Assembly: GCA_947579605.1 (NCBI GenBank)
Contig: OX388313.1
Span: forward strand, 4,960,001-5,024,000
DNA length: 64,000 bases
Source: Athripsodes cinereus
Taxonomy: Eukaryota > Arthropoda > Insecta > Trichoptera > Leptoceridae
Direction: 5' to 3'
Part shown: positions 10,956 through 21,977 of the stretch, piece after piece
Layout of the letters: each line of letters begins with the position of its first letter
How positions within the stretch are numbered: position 1 is the first letter of the stretch
Translations under genes and position numbers: made by a program
Notes under the pieces: generated by a model
Told to the model about the DNA's origin: nothing
Databases searched by the model: none
The model's input: only the letters and a program-made list of their open reading frames with translations

Positions 10956-12525
10956 AAAATTAAAAACTTGGCCATTCTTATAATAAAATACACATGTTTT
11001 TCTTATTTTCCTTTTGCATAAATTGTAAAGGTACCTATTCACCTAGGTATATTAAAAAATGTTGCCAGAAAAGGTCTAAGTCTTGAATTCTTGAAGACCA
11101 GATAAGATTGAAGAAATGAAGTATGTACCTACATACGGCAAAATTAAGACAGAAAAAAAATGTTAAATCATAGGAGAGGCCAATATTTAAAGACACGCCT
11201 AAATTGGCTGATAAAAACAATTAACATTTCAATTGTTTGAAAGCATATTTTTTAAGCACAGAAATTATAAAATGAAAACACGAAGGTTTTCTAAATATAG
11301 AATTCAATCTGCTACAAATTGTTTGATTTTTCATATTATAAAACCTTTGTCATTGAAGTTAAAGGCAATAATTTGAGAGAAAAATATCGAATTTCCAGAA
11401 TCCAATTAGCGACGCAATTTCGAAATTTGACATCTTATAATAAAAATTAGAGATGAGACGATTATTCGGCAACGTTTTCTGTTCTTTGATTTTTGAGCGG
11501 ATACTGAATCCAAAAATTCTCATGAAAGTTTTCCAATTTTTTTTAAACAATTTTTCATGTTTTTTCTTTGCTTCATTATTGATTGAAGAATAAAAGATAA
11601 ATTACATTTATTAAAAACGTCAATCACATAGAAACACTATTTAAGTTAAAGTGTCAACAGAATTGTTTGTTCACTCTTTTGTGCGTCACTGATTATAAAG
11701 ACTTTCTCACCAATGGATGTTAACAGTCAGTTTCTATTCATCCAAATTTTTCATGTAAGTTTTATTTTATATACTACGCTTTCTAAAATACATGAACATT
11801 ATAAAAAAAAATCATAACAATGTACATATTTTTCGTACCTATTTCAAAATTCGGGTACAAAGTTCGTTCTTATAGCAAAGCTCAAAGCTTTCTTGAAGGC
11901 TTCTTTCGACAAATTCGTTCTGAAAATACTATAGGGCCTTTTGCGAACTTGGTACGAATCGTAAAAAAATATACCTATAGATATTTATAAAATGTTTTGA
12001 AAATGGTTGGATATCTAGCTTAGGATTTTGCCGGATATACATTATTACGTTATCCGGTGAAATTATGAAGTCTTTCATGACTTATACATATACTAATAAT
12101 AATATTACGAAGGTTTTCCAAAAAAGGTCTCTATTAATTTGCCTCAAAGTTATTTTCTGAAATATAAAACTGAAAGGTAGGTACTAAGGTTTTTTAAAAC
12201 GAATAACTTTACCGATAATTGAAATCGAATTTTCGCAAAGCGGAAAGCTTAAAATAAAATTAATTGCGTGTTATAAATCATGCGCCACGTTTTAAATTAT
12301 TATTATTATTGTTCGTGGAGAAAATGATATTAAGATAGCTTTTTCAAGTTTTCAGGAAAAGAGTCTAATTTAACGAGCTTTTTGAATTATATCGACGAAG
12401 TAAGTTGCAATTTATTCATATTGATATTGTTTTAGTAACTATTTTTAATTATTATATTTATATGAGAAAGTTTAATTTATCGACCGACGGTTTTTGTTGG
12501 AAGTTCAAATTAATATTTTTTAAAA
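10956..12525. other. AT-rich non-coding stretch
   Basis: No gene, SINE or tail family was recognised over about 1.5 kb. Open frames here are short and dominated by AT codons. Confidence 0.35.
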
Positions 12526-12610
12526 TGAAACACGATATTAAGTTATTTTTTTTTATTTATTTTATTAAATTTATTCCTATTAAAGTTATTCCACTATTGA
12601 CTTTATTTAT

Positions 12611-12658
12611 TTTTGCGAGCGGGCTTTGAAGAGCTTCCGCTCTCATCGTCAGGTAAAA
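12611..12658 (-). ncRNA. Hammerhead-ribozyme-like motif (left, minus strand)
   Basis: Read on the minus strand: TTTTAC, then CTGACGA (CTGATGA with one change), T, stem II GAGAGC-GGAA-GCTCTT with a GNRA-type loop, CAAA (GAAA expected), short stem III AGC CC GCT, C, and GCAAAA. Stem I (TTTTAC with GCAAAA) has one mismatch. The order fits a type I hammerhead with a very short stem III. Two core changes make activity unlikely for this copy. Confidence 0.5.
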
Positions 12659-12708
12659 GTAAAGTGTTACTTCATTACAAGTTAAGTTGTAATGAAGCTT
12701 CACTTTAC

Positions 12709-12756
12709 TTTTGCCTGATGATGAGAGCGGAAGCTCTTCAAAGCCCGCTCGCAAAA
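12709..12756 (+). ncRNA. Hammerhead-ribozyme-like motif (right, plus strand)
   Basis: Stem I TTTTGC (12709-12714) pairs perfectly with GCAAAA (12751-12756). Between them lie the core CTGATGA (12715-12721), one extra T, stem II GAGAGC/GCTCTT closed by GGAA (12723-12738), CAAA in place of GAAA (12739-12742), stem III A-G-C / G-C-T around CC, and C at 12750 as the predicted cleavage position. The layout fits a type I hammerhead. The extra T before stem II and the C-for-G change in the second core are departures from the consensus. Confidence 0.55.
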
Positions 12757-12803
12757 ATAAATAAAGTCAATAGTGGAATAACTTTATATCGTGTTTCATT
12801 TTA

Positions 12804-13315
12804 TAAATCATTTATATGAGCTTTTCGCTACCGCGGTTTCGATGGAGCGTCCACCATTTACGAGCAATTATCTAAAACTTTTTAAATGTTGTTTTGTCTA
12901 CGTCTTCTCAATGTTCCTAATGAACTGTGTGAAGGTTAAAAATATAATTCAAAAAATTTGCTAAAACGCCTACAACTATTTCATTACAACTCATTACAAG
13001 CGTTTCATAAAAAAAAAAACTAATAATTTATTTGAAATAATTAAAATATGGGTCACGATGTATACAAAAATAAAACGTATGTGTTATTATCAATATGCAT
13101 ATACATAATAATTTCATTCTTATTATTTTTATCTAATCGTATCGATAGCAGTAGATAATATACTTTGTTTAAATATTGATAACTTAACAAACAATAAATT
13201 TTATGAATTAAGACAATGCTAAATAAATCATATTATGTAATTAAATAAATCATATTAATATGTTTTATAGGTTCAATATATTTTTATATTTCCTATATTT
13301 TAATCCATTTACCTG
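12804..13315. other. AT-rich non-coding stretch
   Basis: Nothing recognised. The segment AAATAAATCATATTA occurs twice near 13220-13258. Confidence 0.35.
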
Positions 13316-13317
13316 TA

Positions 13318-13530
13318 GGCCTGAGGCCTGAGTCAATAGCACAATTTCACGTTACGTTTTCGTTCCGTTAACGTTCGAGTATAGACGAAGTCGCAAGCAA
13401 GTGTCAATTTCGTTGCTAAGATACACAATAGTTACGAAAATTAAGACTTTGGCGCAACATCGTCTGCATTTGAACGCTAACGGAATGAAAACGTAACGTG
13501 AAAATGTGTTATTGACTCAGGCCTCTGGCC
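13318..13530. mobile_element. Foldback MITE (family M1)
   Basis: The terminal inverted repeat is GGCCTGAGGCCTGAGTCAAT on the left and GGCCAGAGGCCTGAGTCAAT on the right (reverse complement). Pairing continues inward through CACGTTACGTTTTCGTTCCG. The central part TGTCAATTTCGTTGCTAAGA also occurs in related form in the element at 55345-55571, which has a 4-bp target duplication. No coding capacity. The superfamily is not assigned. Confidence 0.65.
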
Positions 13531-13852
13531 TTTGCCAAATCTACAGGTTTCAGATCTTTATATAAAAATAAAACCATTTTATTTTCAAAGCCTTCAATGA
13601 AAACCAAATTCGGGATTATATTTCACTATGATATTTCTTTGGTTATTTGAATGCAGAGTGCATCTTGCTATAACAATAAAGAGAAGACTACTATATTTTG
13701 GGATTTTTCGTGATTGAAAGATTTTACATTATTTTATACAAAAATATTCAAAACCCTAACAGTTAAGAGATTTTTGCCCGTGTGGTAAAAATCGAAACCA
13801 GAATCTCTCCTTTGAAAGTCCGAAACCCAACTGCCGTCAAGGTAACAACCAC

Positions 13853-14075
13853 TTCATATTGGATCTTATTTTCAAATATTTGACAATTAAACACTGTAAG
13901 GTTTAAATATCTTGTCATTTGTTTTATATCTGAATAAAATGAATTAAATTGTCTGTCTTTAACGACTTTTTCATATTTGATCTTATTTTCAAATATTTAA
14001 CAATTAAACAGATTGAGGTTTAAATATTTTGTCATTTGTTTTATATCTGAATAAAATTAATTAAATTGTCAGTGT
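13853..14075. repeat. Imperfect tandem duplication, two ~119-bp units
   Basis: GGATCTTATTTTCAAATATT...GGTTTAAATAT.TTGTCATTTG ...TATCTGAATAAAAT.AATTAA is present twice (units starting near 13860 and 13979), with a handful of substitutions. No coding role is apparent. Confidence 0.7.
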
Positions 14076-14910
14076 CTTTCCCTTTCAAGTGAAATTTAAT
14101 TGTGTATAATTGTGGTGTAGAGTACCGCCGTGGTCTCATTGACTTCTAAATCATTTTATTCTCTGTAATTTCGAAGACCATTACATATTATCACCCCTAC
14201 CCACAAAACATTCATATTTATACTTGGGTTATTGGCCTTGTCTAATATGTGATCAGAGTTATCCCGGATTAAACCAAAACCACAGTCAAAACAATGTGTT
14301 TAATGATATATCTATTGAATGTCTTTGTTTATATTTTTATTTTATGAATATTAATATAAATTTCATAATAACAATCAAAATTGCTGTTTTCAGATGTGAA
14401 TTATATCATACAGAGATCAGACAAGAACAAAAGATATTAGCAGCAGATTTAAAAGAAATATAAACAGATATGTGATCCCTACATACAACTCCAAATTTCC
14501 AGAATTTTTCATAAGCATACGTACTTTCTTATTTATTTTTAAATGTCTTCAGATATCTGTACTCCTTTAGATGGTTAGGTAAATTATTATAAATTTTGAT
14601 TGCGGAGTACAGGAAACCATTACGAACACTGTTCTTGGTGTATTATTTCTGGTAAGGCCAACAGTTCGCGTATTGTGTCCATGCGCATCATCCTTAAAGG
14701 TCAGCCTCAGATTCGATTTCATTTTTCCTTGCTTGATTTTATGTATGATTAATTATTATTTTTTGTTTTATTTATTTTTATTTATTTATTCATTCTTTAC
14801 TGTACAATTGATTGAATACAATTTCATTAAAGGCATTTTTACGTATGTAGTGGTAATAATTAAATTATTGATCAATATATGTACATTGTTCCATAATGTC
14901 AATTTTTATT
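14076..14910. other. AT-rich non-coding stretch
   Basis: No recognisable feature apart from T-rich low-complexity DNA at about 14745-14800. Confidence 0.35.
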
Positions 14911-15042
14911 TTTTTATTTATTTATTTTATTCTTCACTTTACATTGGTTACAATATTACATAGTGAAATAGTGGCATAAAAATAACAATTATAAATTCAA
15001 TGTACAGAGGGCGAGTTTATCGCTAAAATGCGATGTCTTTAA
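14911..15042 (-). repeat. Tail family B (LINE 3' tail)
   Basis: On the minus strand the segment runs GACATCGCATTTTAGCGATA, AACTCGCCCTCTGTACATTG ... TAACCAATGTAAAGTGAAGA, then an (ATAA)n-rich tail. Other copies: 35868-36005 (minus), 46368-46485 (plus), 45041-45087 (plus, partial). The shape, a constant body with an A/T simple tail on one side, is that of a retrotransposon 3' end. Confidence 0.6.
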
Positions 15043-15635
15043 ATGTTTCAAATGACGACTTTTGTTCTACGATAAGAATATTTATGAAAAACGTTTGGCA
15101 GCAAAGAACAATTATAAGATGAATTTGGATTCATAATAAACCCAATTAATTACATCATCTCATTTAGGCAGTTAGTACGCTTATGTCGTGAAGTAAGAGT
15201 AGATCGTCAGTGGGAGGATTCAAAATCAGCATCTTGATTGAAATTTCGAGACAACCATCAGCCTACCGATCTACTTTGTTATAGCCAGACATAATAAAGT
15301 CGGGATAATTCTAATCTCCGTTTGTAAATAACACTTAAACTGGGTTAACTGTTAATCAATATCAGTTATCCCGTGATTTTGAGTACGAGTTTTATCCCAC
15401 TTTGAAGATAAGGAACAAGGTCATCTTGCGGTGGTAGACTGATGGTTGGGTACTCTACCGACCATGTTCAGTTATGTCTTCAAACCACAAACCTTTGTAT
15501 GGAATAAAACATGCCGTACCTACTAATAATACATACATAGTAATAATATATATTATAATGTTATTCGTCAAAGGAACAAATATTTTATGTGCAAATGGTT
15601 CTTATGTTTTATAAAACATTTCCACAAAATGTATT
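15043..15635. other. AT-rich non-coding stretch
   Basis: No feature recognised. The segment has one potential pairing, TATCCCG / CGGGATA, near 15300-15370. Confidence 0.3.
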
Positions 15636-15639
15636 TTGT

Positions 15640-15776
15640 TACGTGGAGTCCCCGGTGCAAATAAGTCTCCTTTTTTCTGTTACTATTCGAGTGTCCTGTA
15701 AAAGACAGGGGTTCACAAAAAATAAAATACTAAATTTAGTGATGAGGTTTGCCACCCCCATTCTGGATGGGTGAAA
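15640..15776 (+). repeat. Family A repeat, 5' parts only
   Basis: The copy contains part (i) (CTCCTTTTTTCTGTTAC ... GAGTGTCCTGTAAAAGACAG) and part (ii) (GTGATGAGGTTTGCCACCCC). Part (iii), GGCACGGAGAGGACAG and following, is missing. Confidence 0.55.
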
Positions 15777-15821
15777 ATATATATTTACCAAAGAATGTGC
15801 CCTTTAGAAAAAAGCGTCAAA

Positions 15822-16048
15822 AAAACTCAATGTTTATATGGGAAACAAAAATACAATTGGTTTTAGTTTAACTTAATATTGAATAGTGACCTGGTTTCGA
15901 CCTATAAAGTCATGTCGTCAAACAAACTAGTTATTAAGGATTAGTTCTACAATGACTTTATAGGTCGAAACCAGGTCACTATTCAATTAAATATTAAGTA
16001 AAACTAAAACCAATTGTATTTTTTTTTCACATATAAACATTGAGTTTT
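15822..16048. mobile_element. Palindromic element with inverted hammerhead-like motifs (second family)
   Basis: Left arm about 15822-15913 and right arm about 15952-16048 are near-perfect reverse complements (AACTCAATGTTTATAT ... ACAATTGGTTTTAGTTT ... GAATAGTGACCTGGTTTCGA). In each half, read outward from the centre, ATGA is followed by stem II GACTTTATAGGTC, GAAA, ACC-A-GGT as short stem III, C, and ACTATTC. The CTGATGA side is decayed near the centre of both halves (CGACATGA and ACAATGA). Confidence 0.6.
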
Positions 16049-16390
16049 ACAAAATAAACGTTGACTTGACAAAATAAATGTCATTATTTTTTCTAAATTT
16101 TCAAATGTTTTGTAAACAGTGGGCCTAAATAAAACATAACACATCAGACATTTAAAATATTCTTTTGCGTAATGAAGCATGTTACCTTTACACATTATAG
16201 TCAATCCCATTCCCATTTTAATTCACTGGCAACCCCACTTGTGTAGGTCTTATGATTGTTTTTATAGATTCTTTGATAATTGCAAAAAAATATCAGGGAA
16301 GATCTTATAATAATAATAATAATTAGACAACTTGTTTAAGATGAGCCGTTTTGTGGAAAAACACCGCAAGGGCCCATTCAAGAATCATAA
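16049..16390. other. AT-rich stretch with a family A scrap
   Basis: Only GGCAACCCCACTTGTGTAGG (about 16229-16248), a short piece of family A part (iii), is recognisable. A (TAA)n tract follows at about 16309-16322. Confidence 0.4.
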
Positions 16391-16413
16391 CACCTCCTGA
16401 ACAATAGGGTTTT

Positions 16414-16714
16414 TTACTTCACCTTGAACACCTCCTCACTTTCCAGAGTCCGTAAATCATTAGGAATTTTGTTCCACAGCAACGGACCAGCCACACAGAA
16501 GGCACGGTCAACATAGTTAGCCAGATCCCCCCTACGCGGCACCACAAGTCTAGTGACAGAGTCTGTGTTAGCAGTTCTTAATGATTTTCGCCTTTCCGAT
16601 CCCTCCTCAGAAATGCAGAACTCCGAGATGTATGTACACCGGTGCCATGCCTTGTAGTGCCTTGAACACAGTCAATATGATTTTGAACTCTACTCTTTCT
16701 CTGACTTGTGAAGA
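16414..16714 (-). pseudogene. CR1-like LINE ORF2 C-terminus, frameshifted
   Basis: Minus-strand reading gives VRERVEFKIILTVFKALQGM followed by APVYI. After a frameshift it gives SLRTANTDSVTRLVVPRRGD, VDRAFCVAGPLLWNKIPNDL and RTLESEEVFKVK, then stop at 16414-16416. The order 'R..FKIL.TVFKAL.G.AP.Y' ... 'LRS....L.VPR' ... 'RAF..A.P.LWN.LP..IR' ... 'FK..LK' is characteristic of the thumb-like C-terminal region of CR1/Jockey-group LINEs. Both ends are missing and the frame is broken once, so this is a fossil. Confidence 0.7.
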
Positions 16715-17255
16715 TCTTTTATTTTACCGCTATCGATAAAAAAAATCACCACACCGGAAGGGAGAACAGCTTAGAACACTGTTAAACAATATTGTATTAT
16801 TATTTACATTTATAGAGGAGCTTAATGCCAACATAGTTCTGCGGTAAAAAAAGTTGTGTTGTAAAAGCACTTCTGTAGAGAAACAAGACGTATGACAAAG
16901 TGTCAACACAGATACATCCATCAATGATAAAATCATACCATATGTACATATTTATGTATGTTGTAAGCTGTAGAGTAAATTAGCCATATTATGTCAGTTG
17001 AAGAGAAATCATTCTATATCAAGAAATATATTTTATCAGCATGTCTAGTTTATAAAAAAAACATTCCCGCTTCGTAGAATGCCTATATAAGAAATATTTA
17101 CTGTCTTCTAACTCAGCATCCGTCCTCTGATCATATTCCTATAGTTCCCGGTCCCTTTGTAGTATTGTTTTTTTTTATTATTTATAAAGCAATTTTTCAT
17201 ATTGTTTGTTTCGTTTTTTTTCTGTTTTGCTATGTGTATTTTGTTTTATTTTGTT
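16715..17255. other. AT-rich non-coding stretch
   Basis: No feature recognised. The 68-codon minus-strand frame at 16730-16936 has no family resemblance. Confidence 0.3.
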
Positions 17256-17260
17256 TATAT

Positions 17261-17385
17261 ACGACGTGGTTGGATGGAAGAAGTCACTTACATAGTGATA
17301 GGTAATATCGCCACTGCATTTCATCACATTTTTAATGTAAATTGCTTTGTTGATTTTGTTATATAAATGATAAGTTACAAAAAAT
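17261..17385 (+). repeat. Tail family C (LINE 3' tail) fragment
   Basis: It shares GACGTGGTTGGATGGAAGAA, TAATATCGCCACTGCATTTC and AATTGCTTTGTTGATTTTGT with the copies at 3.04, 30.25 and 34.4 kb. Confidence 0.55.
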
Positions 17386-17674
17386 GGGTCTCTCACTTTT
17401 TTCACTTTGTTCTCGAACGTTCTATAAATTAAAACAGTTCGTGTTGTGGTTCATAACTCATGGTAAATTTGACATTTCCAATTCAGCAATGAGATATGCC
17501 TTCATCTTTATCTTATTTCTAATGACACGAGTACGAGTAGGGCGACCTATAATTGGAATAATTCCGTTTAATTAGTTCGAAATCAGCGTTGCGCTGTTTT
17601 TTTTTTCAACAATTTCATAAATGAAAAACATAATATAATATAATGCGTCTGCAATAAACGTGAATATTATTGTC

Positions 17675-17910
17675 GGCCGGTGTGGCGTAGAGGTTTCGCT
17701 CTTGCTTTTGAGTCACGAGGTTCCGGGTTCGATTCCCGGTAAGGGCAGATTGAAGAATAACCTTTTTAAAATTGTCCTGGGTCTGGGTGTAACATGTATA
17801 TGTGTTTAGTGCATTGTATATATATGTATCGTTGCGTTAGTAACCAATATTACAGGATTCAAACAAAGTTTGGGACTAGCTCGATCTGTGTGAATTTTTT
17901 TATGTATATT
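17675..17910 (+). mobile_element. tRNA-derived SINE (type 2)
   Basis: The tRNA-like head is GGCCGGTGTGGCGTAGAGGT, an anticodon-arm-like CTTGCTTTTGAGTC, and B box GGTTCCGGGTTCGATTCCC (about 17722-17742). It lacks a cleanly closed acceptor stem and is followed by an unrelated body (GTCCTGGGTCTGGGTGTAAC ... AAACAAAGTTTGGGACTAGC) and an AT-rich end. A tRNA head joined to an unrelated body defines a SINE, so I do not call a tRNA gene. Only one copy lies in the window. Confidence 0.65.
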
Positions 17911-19414
17911 ATGTTATTATGATATCAGAAACGAAACGAGGCCATGTTTACAATGTGGGATATTATCTCAATTCGGACAAAAATTGACAAAGTGTGATTT
18001 TCCTCCGACCATTAGGTATGTTGTGTGTAAGCAACAACAGTTCAAAACTGTTGAATAAAAAACAAATATATAATAATAAGTACACCGTGAGATGAGATTG
18101 ATAGCGGCCACACAGAACAAGATATGGACAGGATAAACCAACAGATTATTATCTATCTATCTATGAACTAGATTCTGTTATACACGGAAAAAAACGAGTT
18201 ATTATATTCTATAATAATAAAATTTAATTTTGCTCCCATAATTGAATATTGCTCCCATACAGCATCAGGGTTACTCGTGACACGACCTATCTTAATCTAA
18301 TCTTGATCTTAAAATCTACGATGCGCGAATGACTATGTATAGTCAAAAATACGTGCATGCCAATCCCGCTGAGAATAGTCGTTTTCAACATTTACATGAG
18401 TAATATGGTTGTATAGTGTGATATAACCCCATGAATGATCTAGACAATGCTGTATTGTTGTGAAATTTATCAATTTTTATGAAATTCCTAATTCTTCTAA
18501 TTTCGTTAAAAAAAAATATCCTACGTCTATGCAACAGAGTGATAGACATTTTGAGTACAAGAAAAATGATCAAATTTGGTAATTAGACACCTAAAAAGAA
18601 AAAACGTATTCGATTTTTTAATTCTATTAAATAAAGGTTTTGGCCCCTTGAACTAATTTGAGTAATCTGTATAATCTCTTAAGCTGGAAAGTTTTGAGGA
18701 TCCTGGTGTAGAAGAAGAAATAGTGGAAAACCTCATCGCTGAATCGAAGATATAGATAAAAAAAATCTACACTCGTAGGCAATATTAATGTGCCATGACC
18801 ACGTTAATAAAATTCTTAAAGATGACCACTTCCTGAGTAAGAAAAATCGACGTGAATGCGTAGAAAGTGGAAAAAATTAGAGTTTGGCGTTCCATGCTTT
18901 TTGTCAACCTTGCAAGAAATGCGGCATGAATCATTAGTAGATTTACGGTATTATTGTGGTATCAATGCAGATGGTAAACCTGATTTATTGGAAGGAAATG
19001 CTAAATATAATAAAAAAAAAACCTTCGACATTCTGTGATCGTAGCGAACGATTTGGATTTGTATCAATTAGTAACAATTAATACGAGGAAATTTTACAGA
19101 AAATTAAACATTAATTAATTAATCTGTTAATTATATACTAGTTTTAACAAATTTATCACTGTTTTACTATATTTGCAGAATGTTAATCTAAAATATATTC
19201 ATAAACAGGTTTTTTTTAAAGTATGTGCCGATAGTTTTCTTGGTGTTAATAAATTATTCATTGGAATTTTCAATTACTGACGACAGTCAACTTTTTATTA
19301 CTATGTCATCATAATATTATATCAGAAGTATTGATATCGAAGATAAAATAATATAAGTAAAACAAACAAATTCTCTCTTTCCATTTGAACGAAACTTAAT
19401 TCCATTCAATTTTC
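17911..19414. other. AT-rich non-coding stretch
   Basis: No gene recognised. The 60-codon frame at 18856-19038 has somewhat protein-like composition but no motif I know. A (TCTA)n tract sits near 18150-18165. Confidence 0.3.
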
Positions 19415-19612
19415 CAATTCAGCGATGAAATATAACACTCATTCTCTATGTACTTTATCTTATGCACATTATATGATTAGTCATTTGACCACTCCGCTAA
19501 CTCCGAGAGATGCCGTGATTAGTCCTTTGACCACTCCGCTAACTCCGGGAGATACCGTGATTAGTCCTTTGAACATTCCACTAACTCTAGTAGATGCCGT
19601 GATTCGTTATCT
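19415..19612 (+). repeat. Diverged family A repeat with a 42-bp triplication
   Basis: The copy starts at CAATTCAGCGATGAAATATA (family A part ii) and contains three tandem 42-bp units at 19475-19516, 19517-19558 and 19559-19600. Each has the form GATTAGTC.TTTGAACA or GACCACTCCGCTAACTCC and ends GATGCCGT, corresponding to the family A ending CCCCACTTGTGGGATATGCC. Because 42 is divisible by three, the reading frame stays open across all three units (repeat VISPLTTPLTPGDT); I regard this as incidental. Confidence 0.6.
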
Positions 19613-20465
19613 TGAAGATGAGGATGTGATCTTTAAAAGTCAGGCAGCGCTAGTTGTCGTGAAGGTTGTAGGAGAAAATTAAAGTTAGTCTTAATTTTTG
19701 AAATTAGAAAGGTGAATCTAATTTTATGCAACATTCTCACATTGAACAAATGACCATTGAATAATGACGCCAATAAAATCATCTCCATTGTCATTAAGTA
19801 TTGAATACAGTTGTCAAAATTATTTATTTTAATATTCCGTTCGTTGCTAACGCCGATGATCTTTTCAAATCTTTTATCATTACTTTCAAACAACTCCGGG
19901 TCAAAATACTGCAGTACAATTCATTGATGATATAAAAAAAGAAGAGTTATTCAACTGTTGTTTTATGAATGAGCCTGTCAGAATGTAATCAGTACGCATG
20001 CGTATAAACGAATACTCTGCAGTACTGCACTTCTCCATAATATTATAATGCATTGTTAGCGGTGAATTAATTAATTATGAAGTTGAAACGGATTTATTCG
20101 AATTATCCGACCTGGTTACCTTATATTATTTTTTTTAACTTCTGCAATTCACAAAGTTTGCTTAGCAAAATAAGTATTATAATTAATTTCTATCAATAAA
20201 TCAACTATCAAAATACCGATATTATAATTCTATAAGTATATCAGTTCTAATCACATTTTGGATACTGAGCTAATATTTGTCGTATTGAGTGATTGTTTCA
20301 CAGAAAATTAATAAATTGATTTGTCACTCCATTTCCACCAATCAAAGAGTTAATTTTTTTTTGAAATTTTGATTTAATTGGTAATAGATGTAATCAACTC
20401 CACTCTATCAACTCCACAAAGAAATAACTATAAAAAATATACGGTTACCTTTATATATCAAATAT
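19613..20465. other. AT-rich non-coding stretch
   Basis: No gene. The segment 20357-20415 (TTGATTTAATTGGTAATA ... TCAACTCCACTCTATCAACT) recurs in diverged form at 51057-51112. Confidence 0.35.
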
Positions 20466-20470
20466 TTAGT

Positions 20471-20640
20471 ATTTTTTTTTTATTTCTTATTATTCTATTC
20501 ATAAATACACAGTATATATTGATATTACAATAACAAAATAATATTAAACATAGTAAAATGCTCCCTCCATAAGCAACCAAATGCTTGTGCGGAGGGTCGG
20601 ATATCGACTATAATAATTATTAACACACATATAAGAATTA
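20471..20640 (-). repeat. Tail family E (LINE or SINE 3' end)
   Basis: On the minus strand the segment contains GATATCCGACCCTCCGCACA, AGCATTTGGTTGCTTATGGA, GGGAGCATTTTACTATG and a terminal AATAATAAGAAATAAA run. A plus-strand copy lies at 25421-25591. Confidence 0.6.
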
Positions 20641-21391
20641 GCTAGAAATATTAATACACATATAAGAATTAGTTAGAAATAGCAAACTTTCAGTTCTTAT
20701 GTACATTCATCAAACGTTCACCAAAATCTGCCAGCACAATACAAAATTAAACCATTACAAATTATTCACAATGTCAAAACAATATACAAATCAACTGGAT
20801 CAATTTTTCTCTCATCAACATTAACACAAACACACATATACATACACAGAAATATATTACTTTACGCGATTCAGTACTGAATGGTGACATGTACCTATTT
20901 TCTATTCCACAAATAAATAAATATTTCGAATTGTTTAACTATTGAAAGGAGCAAAGACAATTTCATCTCCAATAGTGCGATTATTATGTAGTATATTTCA
21001 CTTTCTGTTGTATTTCTAAAGCATAATATAAATATACCAAAATTACAAAAATGGCGATTTCTCAATTGTATGACAATTCTTCTTGTTGAGCTATAGAACT
21101 AGACAGTTGTTATGACAGTTGTCAGGTGTACTACTATCCGGTTTGGAATCTTGTTGAATATTCGTTATTCGGTATCAATCCATATCACTGTCTGTTTCAT
21201 CACTATACTTTTTATTGTAAAGGTGAGTACCTACGTCATGATTATTATAATTATAACAACATGAGTTGGGTAGGTACCCATACGTACACCTGCGTGTAGT
21301 GTGTATGACAGGTGTCTTGTCCGTAGTGAGGCCTGATGACGTATGAATGGAGAATGCATTTTGAAAAAAAAAAGTTCTAATTTAATATATA
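20641..21391. other. AT-rich non-coding stretch
   Basis: No gene recognised; short CA/TA-rich runs near 20820-20850. Confidence 0.3.
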
Positions 21392-21393
21392 TA

Positions 21394-21977
21394 CAGTGGA
21401 TTCCGCTTGATTGGGACACATCGGGACTTGGGCATTTTGTCCCAATTAAGCGGCTGTCCCAATTAAGCGAATTTCGCATTTTCTTTAATTCATTCATTTG
21501 GTTTTGGCAACTAGGGCCATTAACCAGTACTACACACATAAAATTAAACAATGCATATTTTTGCAATAATTTTATTTTATAAACTCTTGGAAACTGTAAA
21601 TTATATAAAGGTTATATAAATTATCATATAAATTAAAAATTTGTAATATAAACTTTTAAGAATAACATTAATTAATTCCCAATTAAAAAAGTAAATGGGT
21701 AGGTACATACAATTTGATTCAATGCAAAAATGAGTCAAGTGTAGTCTGTCTTTTGTTTTTGTAACATTTCTTTCTAAATATTTTTTCTTGAGAATATGTG
21801 TAACATAATAATATGTGCTGTGATCTTAAATTTACTGTCCCAATTAAGCGGAATGTTGTTCCAATTAAACATAAAAATTAACTATTGTTTTCTTTGTTTG
21901 GTTTCTGTTCTTTGAGATTTGTCCCAAATAAGCGGCTGTCCCAATTAAGCGGTGTCCCAATTAAGCGGAATCGACTG
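21394..21977. mobile_element. pogo/Tigger-like MITE with subterminal repeats
   Basis: The ends are CAGTGGATTCCGCTT (left) and CAGTCGATTCCGCTT (right, reverse complement), both flanked by TA (21392-21393 and 21978-21979). The words GTCCCAATTAAGCGG or close variants occur repeatedly just inside both ends, at least seven times in total. A CAGT-type end with a TA target duplication fits the pogo branch of Tc1/mariner. The interior is AT-rich with no transposase frame. The repeated subterminal word may be a transposase binding site; that is inference. Confidence 0.7.

Larger units (their letters stand above)
12528..12803. mobile_element. Palindromic element carrying two head-to-head hammerhead-like motifs
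   Basis: The left half (from GAAACACGATAT at about 12528) is repeated as the reverse complement in the right half (to ATATCGTGTTTC at about 12799). The two halves meet at CTTCATTACAA / TTGTAATGAAG around 12680. Each half contains the same sequence, GAGCGGAAGCTCTTCAAAGC preceded by CTGATGAT or CTGACGAT, so mirrored open frames appear on both strands. The left arm has an extra AT-rich segment near 12545-12585. Features 12611-12658 and 12709-12756 describe the motifs. Confidence 0.7.

Noticed and set aside
12557..12819. Two open frames on opposite strands sharing MRAGFEELPLSSSGKSKV
   Set aside because: They are the two arms of one DNA palindrome read in both directions, not two related genes.
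17675..17750. A tRNA gene (good B box and anticodon-arm-like segment)
   Set aside because: No clean acceptor stem and a long unrelated body follows; this is the head of a SINE. The same applies to 39824-39890 and 61432-61500.
19475..19600. CRISPR-like array
   Set aside because: Direct tandem units without spacers, in a eukaryotic genome; a minisatellite within family A.
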